Source of the DNA: Kappaphycus alvarezii
Lineage: Eukaryota > Rhodophyta > Florideophyceae > Gigartinales > Solieriaceae
Assembly (NCBI GenBank): GCA_002205965.3
Contig: NADL03000042.1
Location: 372,001 to 436,000, forward strand
Reading direction: 5' to 3'
DNA: 64,000 nucleotides
Shown in pieces: positions 45,761-56,139 of this stretch. The position numbers and the translations under genes are program-made. The notes beneath the pieces are model-generated. The model was not told the DNA's origin. It did no database searches and saw only the letters and a list, made by a program, of their open reading frames with translations. Every line of letters starts with the position of its first letter. The first letter of the stretch is position 1.

Positions 45761-46369
45761 TTAGCACTTAGGGTTCGTGCTGACCTCTATCACAATTCCG
45801 CTTGAGGGATCCTGGAAAAAGACCTGAGCATTGTGATGAAGATATCATATAATCAGAACACAGTTTTGTCAGTACGCGCATGCCACAGCTGCAAAACAAG
45901 AAAATTTGGGGAGGGATGTGTACAGGCGGAGCATAGGAAACTTACCTGGTGCAAGTCTCTTTCCTTAAAGTGACGCTCCAGGAGCTGAATACCTGCGCCC
46001 CGTAGTGTTTTCAAAACTAAGTTCCAATCGTTGGGGTTGTCCTTTGAGTAGGGGCAGAGGAAGGAAAGATGATCAGCACAAGGGTTCAAAGGTTCTTCTG
46101 CGGTATAAGTGCGTGTGGCACGGGGGTGCGAGTTCGGAGGTTGAAGTATAAAGTGAATCTCGACACCATGCCACAAATCCAAGCGCCGTCGACTTTGAAG
46201 GAGTCGGGGCGTGGAAGAATTTGAAGCCGAGGACGCGCTCGAAGAAGGAGGCTGTGATAGAGGGATGAGGGACAGCGTAAGTAATGTGGTTGATGGAACG
46301 GAGAGGGAGTCTGGATGGGAGTGACGGAGGAAGGGAATGACTTGCAGGAGGTTGGGTAGAGCGGGCCAT
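45761..46369 (-). CDS. VOC/glyoxalase-fold protein with one intron; two frame breaks
   Basis: Members of this metal-dependent superfamily include glyoxalases, dioxygenases and related enzymes; the substrate here is unknown. Exon 1 (46369-45946) starts MARSTQPPAS, then INHITYAVPHPSITASFFERVLGF, the first beta-alpha-beta unit with its His ligand, then HGVEIHFILQPPN, and DHLSFLCPY with the second His. Exon 2 (45823-45761) reads VFFQDPSSGIVIEV with the Glu ligand, then the stop. Donor GTAAGT and an AG acceptor bound a 122-bp intron and restore the family's QVFF.DP motif exactly. Within exon 1 the frame changes twice near 46207 (a G4 run on the + strand) and 46175. Both fit single-base losses, either real or sequence error. 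The usual length, about 160 residues, fits. Confidence 0.75.
45824..45945 (-). other. Intron of the VOC gene
   Basis: 122 bp, starting GTAAGT and ending TGCTCAG on the minus strand. Splicing joins CACCAG to GTCTTT and rebuilds a conserved motif. An alternative acceptor (TTGTTTTGCAG, about 45892) would add a stop-bearing stretch and is less likely. Confidence 0.75.
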
Positions 46370-48990
46370 TGGTTTCCTTTACAACGGAGGAGGGTTTGGA
46401 CGACGTAATAGATGAGAGTTAGGGTTGAATATGAAGGTGAGTAGGGGTGTACGTCAAGTGAGGGAGAGGAAGAAGGCGGTGGATATTGTGAGGGTCTTCG
46501 ATTGTTGCTGGAGCTATTGAGTCAGTCCGGGAGGTGATGGATAGATGGATGTAGAAAGGAATGCGGAGAAGTGAAGGGGGAGTTAAACACACAACTCAGT
46601 GCGACCACGTGATCACAGTACCGATCATGCCGGTGAAAGGCAGGAATATTTAAGTACTAAATCACTGACGGTGTTCAGTCTCACACTGCGGTCTCGGGGT
46701 TGGCTGTCCTCACGACAGTAAGCAGTTTTGGCTAGATTTGCCTGTAGCTCAAATCGAATGGTGGTGGCAACGACTGGCTGACTGAAGGAGAGTATTCAAT
46801 GGAGAAGTAAGTCCTCCTTGCTTTATTTTCACATACTTTTTTACACAATTGGAGGCGGACAGTTCATTCTTTTGAAAAAGAGGGGGTCAAATTATAGTAT
46901 ATTCGAAATGAGTGGGTGCTACTTCATATGCTGAAGAGGTCCTCACCTAAAGTAAATGTACTACAGTCATCGCGAAGGAGCACTCGGTACCGAGAGTCGT
47001 GGTGAATGAACTTTTTTCCGCGAAAAATCTGAACCAGAATCTCCCCCAAGTTTGAGCTGTACAGTCAACGGCCAGCCTTGCACCCTATCATACTGTAATA
47101 TCTACAAAAAATCTACCCAAATTGTATTCAAAAAAGCCCTCATACTACTATTTTTAATTATGATAGAATGTTCGCCCAGAACGTTTGAGCTTGGTTCGTA
47201 CATTCATGTGCTTCCACTGTGACATGCACTCTGACTGGCCATCTTCCCAAATGATACGGTGTCCGATGAGATTTGTGTTGTTCAGAATTCTGTCTGTGTT
47301 TCTTTTAAACACGGGTGCTTGTCCTTACAAATACACACTACTTGTCTTTTTCATTTCCAAAGTAGACCACAGGGGTTAATTTCCCTGATACAGACAGTTT
47401 TTCTGTAAAGCGTGACACTGATGAATAATCTAGAAACGAGAACTTTACAATAATCAGGTTTCCCAGGTTGCAATACTAGGTTTGAGTGTTGCGATACTCC
47501 TCAAGGTCCCTTCGGAACAGTTATTATCCTCAGATTGTAGGGTAGTTCCAATTCCATGGTACAACACCCTAATGTGTACTCTGGAAGATGTCAGAAGCCT
47601 ACTACTGTACTGCCAGGACATTTCACATCTCCAACCCTGTTCTGCCAGCAGGCATTTAGAACAGTACTTGCCTGTCAAGGACATTGGCGTCCCTATTATG
47701 ATAGGCAACTGAATACTAGCATTACCACTCCTTTCACAGAATATATCGAAAACATCTGTAAATCAGTAGTTGGAGTTCCCAGAGAGCTGTTTGCGTTTTC
47801 AGGACTACACAGTGTAGGCGGGTTCCGTGTGCCAGCCAGAATGTATTGAGCATGGTGCGATTGAACGAGAATTTTCAGCGATTTTACTCGAGAATATCTT
47901 CAAAATACTGACAGTAGGTTTTTGGCTACTCCTAATACCTCTAAATGGCCAGTGCCACACCATGCAGACTGCATCAGGCTGAATATATGGTACAGCATCC
48001 TGTCCGAGTTGCACGCATTACTGCTCTCTGTTTGTCATGCAACAATGTCCATTCTTCTTGACTTTTGGAGGTTTCCATCTCTTAAAAAATACTGTACTAG
48101 CCTTCTGTCGGCATCTTTTGCCAAACCGTCTTTAGCATCGTTCATGTTCTTATGATCCCGTCATTTGCATCTACCAATCGTTCGCAACTTTAGAAAGATT
48201 ATTTGAGGTGTGACGGGATCACTGTAAAGGATAAGGATACAGCGTGTGTGTGTGAAGGGGTAGTCCTCATTGACTGATTCAAAAATGCACGAAAACTGCA
48301 TCAATGTCTCCTGTCCCATTTTCTCTCTTTGGTTGTGAAGTACTACAGTATCGACATATTTTGGTATGGTAAAGATACACTGTAGAGTACTGTTCATCAC
48401 ATCTACATGTTCTAAGCTCGATCTCCACACACTTAACCACAATAAATAGTCTCATTTAAGACGACGACATACTGGAATAATGAGCCTCATTTCTTCATGT
48501 TCTAATATACAGTATGACTCATAGATCCCACATCCGCAACATTTTTGCAACGTCCCATCCCAGCTTACCCTTTAGCTTGCAGAACACGCAGTTATCCCAC
48601 AGAACAAGATAAATACTGGCCTGTCCAACTGTCTTCGCAACCTCCAATTATTTTTCAACCTTCCTTGAACAAACAGCCACTGAATCTGTCATCCGCAGTA
48701 ACGTTTTGAGCATCACATTGGCATTTAAGCCCATCTTTGTGGATATTGTTGGACATCTAGCTAGTGTACAGTAGAATAACTTTGGCGGATTACGCTGTAT
48801 ATGTACCAGCATTTACTGAGGGGTATTCCAACTAATTTTTCCACCCGAAGAAACTTATTTTAAAATGAATCAACAGCACACGTGGCAATAGTTGCCTTCC
48901 TGCATACGCACGAACTCCATACTGTACTGTATATTCCTCCTATTGGTCTTACAGAAACTTCACTTTAGTACATCCGGTTAGATCTTAACC
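46370..48990. other. Intergenic, no recognised gene
   Basis: 46370-46560 is the upstream flank of the VOC gene. Frames around 47482-47849 (+) and 48442-48161 (-) show no motif. Nothing else is supported. Confidence 0.4.
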
Positions 48991-48992
48991 GC

Positions 48993-49169
48993 ATAGTTAG
49001 GACGTGCGCAGTCCCCAGTAGATACTGAACGCATTAAACTTCTCTCTCATAGGATCTGCATAGCTCCTTCTGTACTGCACTATCGTGTCCGCTTAAATAA
49101 ATGAAAAAGAAGTCTAATGCACTCAGTATCTACAGTACAGTACTGGGGACTGCGCACGGTCTAACTAAT
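48993..49169. repeat. About 50-bp inverted repeat, one arm with a pentanucleotide expansion
   Basis: Arm 48993-49042 and arm 49110-49169 are near-complementary (share GGGGACTGCGCAC, CAGTATCTAC and AGT.TAATGC). The right arm has 10 extra bases, AGTACAGTAC, inserted after a TAC that is present in both. The layout suits a foldback or small MITE-like element. Confidence 0.85.
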
Positions 49170-49174
49170 GAAGA

Positions 49175-51060
49175 TATTTTACAATACTGCTATTTTTATT
49201 TGCAAAAGGTTCCGCTTCTATTTTATTATGTTATACAGCTATGCAACCCCTTCCTCACAAACTCCTCTGGTCCTCAGCCTTCCGAGCTTCCACAGTAACC
49301 ACACCATTTATTTCCTCCAATTTTACTGCACAGCACCGGTAATCTTTTACTAAATTTATTTGACAAAGATAAGATTTGTACGTATGCTTTTATGTAGGTG
49401 GGAGATATGGTAGTGTGCGTAATGCGAGACTTCGGAGGGCTGAATACTGGGCGAGTTCTAAGGTATATTGCTTAAAGATTTTGTTTGAGGTCCGGTAGTT
49501 TTGAATAACAACTGCGTTGGAACATGTTTACCATCCACAATGTAGCAATAGCTGCAGTACAGTACGTACAGTACAGTGCTGCACTGTACCCCGAGGGGTA
49601 CTGTTACACAAGAGAGTTACATTTGCTCGGTTTCTCCTGCCACGAAAATTCGCTGGTTCCCGTTTACCATGAAAAATATTGCAAAGCATGGTACACTACC
49701 AATGAAAAACTACGAAGCGCCTACCTCTAAAACCCTCGGTTCGTAGCCCTCCGAACTCTCGCAGTAAAGACAAACTCTAATTGCCAGCCGACGGAAAAAG
49801 AGCCTCACTCATGACGGGGCATCAAGTTTTTCACTACAGTATTCTGTTTCCAAAAACTCAGACACAACCTCTTCTACCGCCTTCTATCAAATGCGCCGTT
49901 TGTGTTTAACACTTCTGCTATCTATTCATTCCGAAGTTCATTTCCACAATAGGCTTCCATTTTCGAACAGGTAATCTGCTAAACTTTCCTCGGGCGAAGA
50001 AGATGTTATGACTGAAGCTACTGGCCAGTGCTACCAACAGGATACTCGAATGCCATTTAGCATTTGAAACAGTGGCTAACGACTTGGAAAGGTCAATACC
50101 TCGGTCTGATCAACTGCATTTGCATAGCACTAGAATTCTCCTCAGATTCATTACATGAATGTCGGATCCTACAGTGGAAACCATGGAGACTATTTGATGT
50201 AAAATATTCATATAGAGAGGCTCAACTCCTATTTTTGTAGAACCTAGATGCCATACACCCGCTTATGACAGCGTCCCTTAACACTGCACGCTCATCCCCC
50301 GCCGATAAACAGTTGGAAAAGTTATAACAAGTAAACACAACAATACACACGCACGGCATTTTCTTTTCCAGGGCTTGCTACCCTCCCTGCTATACTGCAG
50401 TCGAGCAACAATAATCAATTCCTGTCGCAGAATTAATAACGCTTATGCTCAGGGCTCTTTAGCTTTATAGACAAGTATTCCTCAGTTCAACGCGAAAATC
50501 TAGGACCAGTTTAGGAATTGGTGCAGCGATTACTTCAGGGATTCTCGAAGCGAATACCACCGAGCCGTCGTCAAAAGCCAGAACAACCCTGCAGTCAGCG
50601 TGGTGCTGGGGGCTTGTATGATTTACAACCGCAAATCAGCAGGACGGAGACAAAGGGGTATAAACGCTTGGTTCACTAAGAGTTGTTCGAAGGTTTGGAA
50701 TCCTTTGAGTTGCATTCAAACCATGTGGAAGGATCTACCATACTCTACGGCACAGAACAAAAAGGGTAAGTAACACAAAGGTTGGAATGCAATGAAATTA
50801 CGTTCAGACCATGTTTCAGGACCTACAGTGGGAATAACGGAGCATTGCTACTAATTAAAAAGTAGCTGGTGGCCCTATCAACAAGCAGGCGGCTTTAAAA
50901 GTGACTATCACTGCGGCGTGTCGTAACAGAGAGTGGCCCTGACCCTTAAGGATTGGTCCACGGCTTAGCTTGCGATCTATTGTTTCACCTCCTTGATCGT
51001 GGAGAACGCAACAGGGTGCCACCCTCCCAGCTTGGAGATAGTATAGGAGACCGGGACGAG
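49175..51060. other. Intergenic, no recognised gene
   Basis: A pentanucleotide cluster lies at 49555-49587. Two similar phrases near 50690 and 50783 (GGTT.GGAAT..., ...CA.ACCATGT...GGA.CTAC) may be an old duplication. No supported coding frame. Confidence 0.4.
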
Positions 51061-51075
51061 CCTATTCCTACCAGG

Positions 51076-51575
51076 TTAACCAGCTATGAACACCTGTAAT
51101 TTTGGTAGATTGTCAGCTTGGACTGCATTCAAGCTCGTGAGGAGGTTAGAGGTTCTCATCCTGAGGTGAGAAAGGGCCACTGGATTCACGAAAGAGACAA
51201 AGTAATTAGTACCGCCGGCTGCGCCCGTTTCTTTTCTGTCAAGCCTCGTATTGTGTTCCGCGTGCGACCGGGGCTCGACGTCGGGTTGCCTTGTTCCGAG
51301 GTTGAGATCGTTACCCAGCAAAGTGATCTGGCCATGGTGGAGGTCGATCCGCTGAGAGCAGCATCTGCAGTGGATGACGTGGTCTCCCAGAACGTCCAGG
51401 GTTTCCGGACACACGACGCTTGGATACAGGGTCTCCGGTTCAGGCAATGGGGCCTGGTAAAAGTATTGGGACCATATCGAGAAGTTTCGGGTGCTAGTAG
51501 CAGTCCTAAAACCTTCTGTGCCGGGACAGTGGACCTATTCCTTGGCTCCCTGGAGATTGCTCCCGAGAGATTCAT
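51076..51575 (-). pseudogene. LINE ORF2 zinc-binding region, fragment
   Basis: The frame 51447-51076 reads CPETLDVLGDHVIHC, which matches the C...LD..GDH...C zinc motif that follows the reverse transcriptase in many LINEs. It continues to RQPDVEPRS and SFVNPVALSHLRMR. It is probably from another LINE lineage than the three 3' ends nearby; no RT core is left. The plus-strand frame at 51118-51579 is its shadow. Confidence 0.55.
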
Positions 51576-51719
51576 TTAGGTGCGAAGGGCATGCGTGCGC
51601 CAATCGCCTGCAGAATGCTGTGCGTAAACGCGGCCACGGACTGCGTCAGTAATTTTTTTTGCGAGGGAGGGTTGGAGCAAAAGCGCAGTTGGAATATCAC
51701 CTACGTCTAGAATGGAATG

Positions 51720-52295
51720 GTGGTAGATTTTTATTTGTCGTACAATCAATGTCGCACAGAGGCGTGCGGAGGGTATTCATAAATTAACTACGGATGCGGG
51801 CGGCGGGTAGAAACTTGTCGCGCCTGCATTATTTGGAGACTAAATGCAAAACGGGTAACGAAGTCGCGGAGCTCCTGTTGAGGAGAGGAACCGCGACGGG
51901 AAGCAGCGAAGGAAGCAAGGCGGCGGAAAAAAGCCTTACCGTCGTCGCCCAAGGCGCCATAGATATCAATCCCGATAGGGAGAGGAGGATATCGTTTCGG
52001 TTGCAGTAAGTGCCGTAATGACGATGTTTCTCGCGCTCTGCGAGTGTCGCGGCGGCGCCGGCAGTAATCGTACTTGGCGAAATGTGGCGGCGTGCGGAGG
52101 TGGGCAACAGTAACGTCGACGGCGATGTCGGTACTGTGAAGCCCGTATGCAGCGGGTATGTAAATATCCATTCGTAGCACGGGGGACTCCGAATGCCCAG
52201 ATGAGTCGGGAACCTGGTGGAGGAGCGGATGTTCGACGAGGGCGACGATCCCAACTTCCTTGCAGTAGCGGACAAGAACGTTGCGGAATAAGAGG
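51720..52295 (-). mobile_element. LINE 3' end, copy 2
   Basis: Same sequence as copy 1 (43557-44185) on the opposite strand. The minus frame 52381-51788 reads straight through RYCKEVGIVALVEHPLLHQV into DIYIPAAYG and DIAVDVTVAH, because it has five C where copy 1 has four (52181-52185 on the plus strand, as G5). A later shift moves IGIDIYGALGDD into line. The 3' tail matches copy 1. It is 5'-truncated near 52290, where a 17-bp unit is duplicated. Confidence 0.82.
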
Positions 52296-52329
52296 AAAAA
52301 CCAGTAATTTGCAAAAACCAGTAATTTGC
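52296..52329. repeat. 17-bp unit in exact tandem (x2)
   Basis: AAAAACCAGTAATTTGC occurs twice in a row, immediately next to the 5' truncation point of LINE copy 2. It could be a trace of the insertion event. Confidence 0.9.
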
Positions 52330-52499
52330 ATCGATTATCCGTTAAGAAAGTCATAATTGCTTGTGTTGCTTTCATCCTCATAGAAGAGAGGTAGCTGAAG
52401 CATGAATGAAAATGAAATAGTCATAAGGCTAGGATCAGAAGGGAGTGGGGGATGATCAAGCAATAACAAACACTGCCCCGTAACGGCGCCAATAACGCT

Positions 52500-52780
52500 C
52501 CCTCTTTCCTCTCCCCGGCGGGATTGATATCTATGGCGCCTTGGGCGACTATGGCAAGGGTTTTTTCCGCTGCCTTACTTCCTTCGCTGCTTCCCGTCGC
52601 AGTTCCTCCCCTCAAGAAGAGCCCCGCGACTTCGATACCCGTTTTGCGTCTAGTCTCCAAGTAGTGTAGGCGTGACAGGTTTCCACCCGCCGCCCGCATC
52701 CGTAGTTAATTTATGAATACCCTCCGCACGCTTCTGCGCAACATTGTACAACCCATAAAGATTTACCACCACCCTCTTGG
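52500..52780 (+). mobile_element. LINE 3' end, copy 3
   Basis: A shorter, more diverged copy of the same LINE tail, in the opposite orientation to copy 2 and about 200 bp from it. It begins around the GGGATTGATATCTATGGCGC block and runs to ATAAAGATTTACCACCA. Coding is broken. Confidence 0.8.
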
Positions 52781-53039
52781 CTCATGATAAGCTCATCTAG
52801 GCCTGCGTCGACGTCCCCGATGTCACAGAACGGAAACGGCAGAGATTTTGGATTTTTTCTTGTCCTTCCACGTCAAACTGAGTCAACTATCAATCGACTG
52901 GAATTGAATTTTGACCGGCTTCCCGAGGGAGCGAAGAATAGAATATTCGAGGCAGGGGAAATGTATGGGTGCTTTAATGTTTGACAGATGTGGTCGGTTG
53001 GAGCCCGGAATATCTTAGAGGATTACCAGTGATAGAAAG

Positions 53040-53224
53040 TGTTGAAGCATGGAAGCGAATATTGACTTCAACGAACTCATATTGAATCCTATTGAATCAA
53101 GTTATTTGTTTATGCATATTAACGGTCGTCGTTTTTCTGTATAAAAGCAGATGAGTTGCAGTAAACACTAAACAAAAAAACAGATAGACGTTTAGACAAT
53201 CCAGACCCATCTATTTTTATTTAG
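53040..53224 (+). repeat. Probable 5' LTR (or its end) of copia element 2
   Basis: Starts TGTTGAAG, a usual copia LTR opening. It has a TATAAAA box at 53140-53146 and ends just before a primer-binding-like TGGTAGCATC (53225). No partner copy is seen downstream, so the limits are inferred. Confidence 0.5.
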
Positions 53225-53234
53225 TGGTAGCATC
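53225..53234 (+). promoter_or_regulatory. Primer binding site of copia element 2
   Basis: TGGTAGCATC follows the LTR, 36 bp before the gag start. The chromovirus at 54886 has the same ten bases in the same position. TGG at the start fits the CCA end of a tRNA; the initiator tRNA-Met is the likely primer. Confidence 0.6.
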
Positions 53235-53269
53235 GCTTAAATCTTTACATTTAACTGTCAACTACCAAA

Positions 53270-54363
53270 ATGGACATGAAAGAAGACAAACTATATATTC
53301 CTAAGTTCAACATTAATTATAGCGAAAGTTTTCATCTTTGGAAGCTCAGACTGGAAGCAATACTAACAACCAAAAATTGTATAGTATTGTGGACGGAAGC
53401 GGGCAAAAACCAAGCTCAGACGATGAAAACCATGAGGAACTATTTGCTGGTTTCATAAGCGCAAGGCAAAGGCCTTGGCTATTTTAATCACTAGCTCTTT
53501 GGCGATAAAACCTCTAAATGTCTTCAAAAGTATTCTAAAGATCGCAAGAAATGTGGAAAAGGCTTTCGACTAGTTATCCAGGAAAGACGATCAGCAACAA
53601 ACTTAGCTTATTCAGTGAAGTCTTTAGCAAAACGCTAGGCTCAGATGCAAACATGTCAGATCATATTGGTGACCTGGAGACATGGTTCACGAAGTTAAGT
53701 AATGCTGGAATGCATCCCAATGATGATGAAAGTTTCCATACTACTACCATCCATCAAAGATTGCCCAGATTACGAGTCTACCATAGCCGCTATCAGGACT
53801 ATGGACGAAGATAAGACAACCTGGGACTTTGTGAACACAATATTCATTGATGAATACAAAGAGAAACACCACATAACGACTAGTGAAAATAGAGAAACCA
53901 TTGTAACCTTTTCAAGGAGAAATACAGATGCACGCCGTTACCACCGTAGCCAATCGTATCACTATCGTCGCAACAAAGGACAAAAGCGAACAAAGGACAA
54001 AAGCGAACAAAGGACAAAAGCGAAGCGAACGATTCCCAAACACAGACTCTACAAACTATAGAGGGAGACATAACCACAAGCGCGGAAATACCGCCAAAGG
54101 AAGCAAATCAAAACCTCTATTATCACATGAAAGAGTGACCAGACCTATACTTGCACTAACTTGAACTTAAAATTCATCGAAGCAGTGCAATTTTATCATC
54201 GAAATGGGAGCAACACATCATACGTGTTATGATAAGGAAATATTTTCTAACCTCACAGAGACTGAGCAGCAAGATATAGTTCTTAGAGATTCACTCACTG
54301 CAAAAAGTACGAACTGCGTAACAATTTACTTGAATTCCGTCAAAAAAATGGTGAATCATGGAT
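53270..54363 (+). pseudogene. Copia element 2: gag and start of protease
   Basis: The Met at 53270 begins MDMKEDKLYIPKFNINYSES and SFHLWKLRLEAIL, the usual gag opening with F.LWK. A stop follows at 53456, and frames at 53551 and 53702 continue with RLSTSYPGKTISNKLSLFSE and DYESTIAAIRTMD. A basic stretch rich in Arg, Lys and Gln replaces the zinc knuckle region, with GQKRTKDKSEQRTKA partly a short tandem duplication. 54204 on reads MGATHHTCYDKEIFSNL, the protease region (family D.GA..H). The gene is cut at 54363-54368 by the chromovirus. Confidence 0.78.
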
Positions 54364-54368
54364 CAGAC
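54364..54368 (+). other. Target-site duplication, left copy (CAGAC)
   Basis: The five bases before the left LTR. After the right LTR the same position reads CTGAC, one mismatch. Removing the insert and one copy gives a continuous copia reading frame across the join. Confidence 0.6.
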
Positions 54369-54884
54369 TGTAACGATTGTGCCCCAAATCCACTTAGACA
54401 TTACTGACAGTTTCCCGCCTAACCGTTACCAAGATTTACACTGTACCAAGACATCAGTGCAACTTGTGCACTGTACCCAGACACCGGTGTAAAACACAAG
54501 ACCCATACCACTCCGTGCCAAGCCAATCACATGAAGCCATTGTGGCGATCTCGCGTGGTTCTCGAAACTTCTCCCACCTCACCAATCAGCAAATTAATTT
54601 ATGTCTTCTTGCCAATTGGAACAATGGAACTTTGCCATGATGTTTTCTGCTGTCAATCTCCCTGATAGTTTCTACGTGAACCTTCAAAAACTTTTAGTTT
54701 CATGAATTTAGGGCCGTTCTTCTAGAACACCTCTGAATTTAGCATCGTCTGCCTACAATTTACCATTGCCGTCGTTGAGTACTTTTTCTATATAAACCCT
54801 GGTCTGAAGCTCCGGCCTGTTTACCGGAAGCATCAACCAACAGTTCAACCATCGATTTCCTTGTGTGCGCCCAAACCCCCACAT
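54369..54884 (+). repeat. Left LTR of the chromovirus
   Basis: 516 bp. Begins TGTAACGATTGTGCCCC and ends CCCCCACAT. A TATATAA box sits at 54789-54795, followed by CCCTGGTCTGAAGC. About 98% identical to the right LTR. Confidence 0.92.
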
Positions 54885-54885
54885 C

Positions 54886-54895
54886 TGGTAGCATC
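54886..54895 (+). promoter_or_regulatory. Primer binding site of the chromovirus
   Basis: TGGTAGCATC one base after the LTR. Same ten bases as the copia site at 53225. Confidence 0.65.
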
Positions 54896-54999
54896 TGAAT
54901 TCGTTTGTCAGCACTGCGAGTTCTTTCAATCCGACAGTAAGTTAAAATCTCTATTAGATTTGACGTTTTGTTCGATTGCAGCAGACACTAACCTTTTGT

Positions 55000-55800
55000 T
55001 TTTTACTCTGATTCTTTTGAATAACGCTCAGTGACGAAAAACAAGACTTCCAGGGACCGCCCTCGTCGCTGGACGAGTGCAACACAGAACAATTACACTC
55101 GTTCTTCGCCGAAAATTGTCAGGAGCTGTCGAAGGTCGAGTTTGGAGTTGAGCCAAGAACACCCACAAGAATCGTGGTGGAGAAACTAAGGACACCAAGA
55201 CCCTCCACCTTCCGCCTTCCCGTCGCTTTATCGCCACTCGCTCTACCGCCGATTCCGAGAAGGCCCGCAGTCCCTCGCTCCAAGCCCTTGAAGGCTAAGA
55301 AGAGCCTACCTATTCTTCCTGACCCGGCTTTGATCGTCATCCAGAGAACCGCCAACCACCGCATTCGTAAGAATACCCGAAGGCCTCGACTGACCAAGGA
55401 CCCTCGATCGTCGCCATTCACTGCCGTCACTGCCAAGTCACCTGCACAGGTCGGGTGCAGTATCACGAACACCTTCGATCCCGCAAGCACCAGCACTGCG
55501 CCGATAAGACAAGGCACGTCTACAATATTTGCGAGATAGAAGTTCTGAGCAAGGCAGACCTTGAACGCCACCGTCCTGGCCGCCGTCATCGAGAGACTGC
55601 CCGTCAGTAGTTAAAATTTGAATAAATTTAGGGAAGAGAACCAAGAAAAACTTCAAAAGTTGCTTTCTCAACCGACTTCGTTTGTGCTGTGTTCAACCTC
55701 CCGCTGTGGCTTCCTTACGATCTCGCTTTCCCCAGTTCCTTGCAGTAGGACTTGTAAGTCCTTATCGCGCCAAGTTCTAGACAGGAAAACAACCGTTCGG
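55000..55800 (+). other. Chromovirus leader; basic Pro-rich open frame, function unknown
   Basis: A frame at 55174-55539 encodes a basic, Pro/Arg-rich peptide, and the opposite strand is open over much the same span (55589-55119). It may be the start of gag or a relic. No domain is seen. Confidence 0.3.
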
Positions 55801-55887
55801 TAAAGCATCGGAAGGAGGGGTGCTATAGCACACCCAACGTGACTGACGTCAAACTCTTACGTCAGATAAAATCAACTTTCCCAAATT

Positions 55888-55960
55888 ATCGACTGGGATT
55901 CGGACTCGAGACCTCTCAGTGGTGTTTTGCTGGTCTAGCCAACTCGGCCACCGTGCAGAC
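55888..55960 (-). ncRNA. tRNA-like sequence with A and B boxes (SINE head or tRNA pseudogene)
   Basis: On the minus strand TGGCCGAGTTGG (55950-55939) fits the A-box consensus TRGYNNARNNG in full. GTCCGAATCC (55905-55896) fits the B box with one mismatch. Their spacing, about 45 bases, is that of a normal tRNA, and the D-arm resembles a Ser/Leu tRNA. The T-stem pairs poorly, so it is not a working tRNA gene. It lies inside the chromovirus leader and may be a SINE inserted there. Confidence 0.5.
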
Positions 55961-56139
55961 CGATTTTTACTCATCAAATTGGAAACATTTTTTTTAAAGG
56001 AAAAAACCAAAAACACACGTGTGACGCTGCACGTGGCCGACGTGGACCACCCGGTTAGCACTTAGCTAGCAGTATAGTCGGATCCTGCAGCGGACACCCG
56101 TTCTACTGATGCCATAAAGTTACCAGGACTCTTTCGACC

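Noticed and set aside
53928-54060. A CRISPR-like array from the repeated ACAAAGGACAAAAGCGA units
   Set aside because: It is a short tandem duplication of a Lys/Gln-rich coding stretch in copia gag, with no spacers.
55888-55960. A functional tRNA gene
   Set aside because: A and B boxes fit, but the T-stem pairs badly and no proper acceptor stem could be traced.
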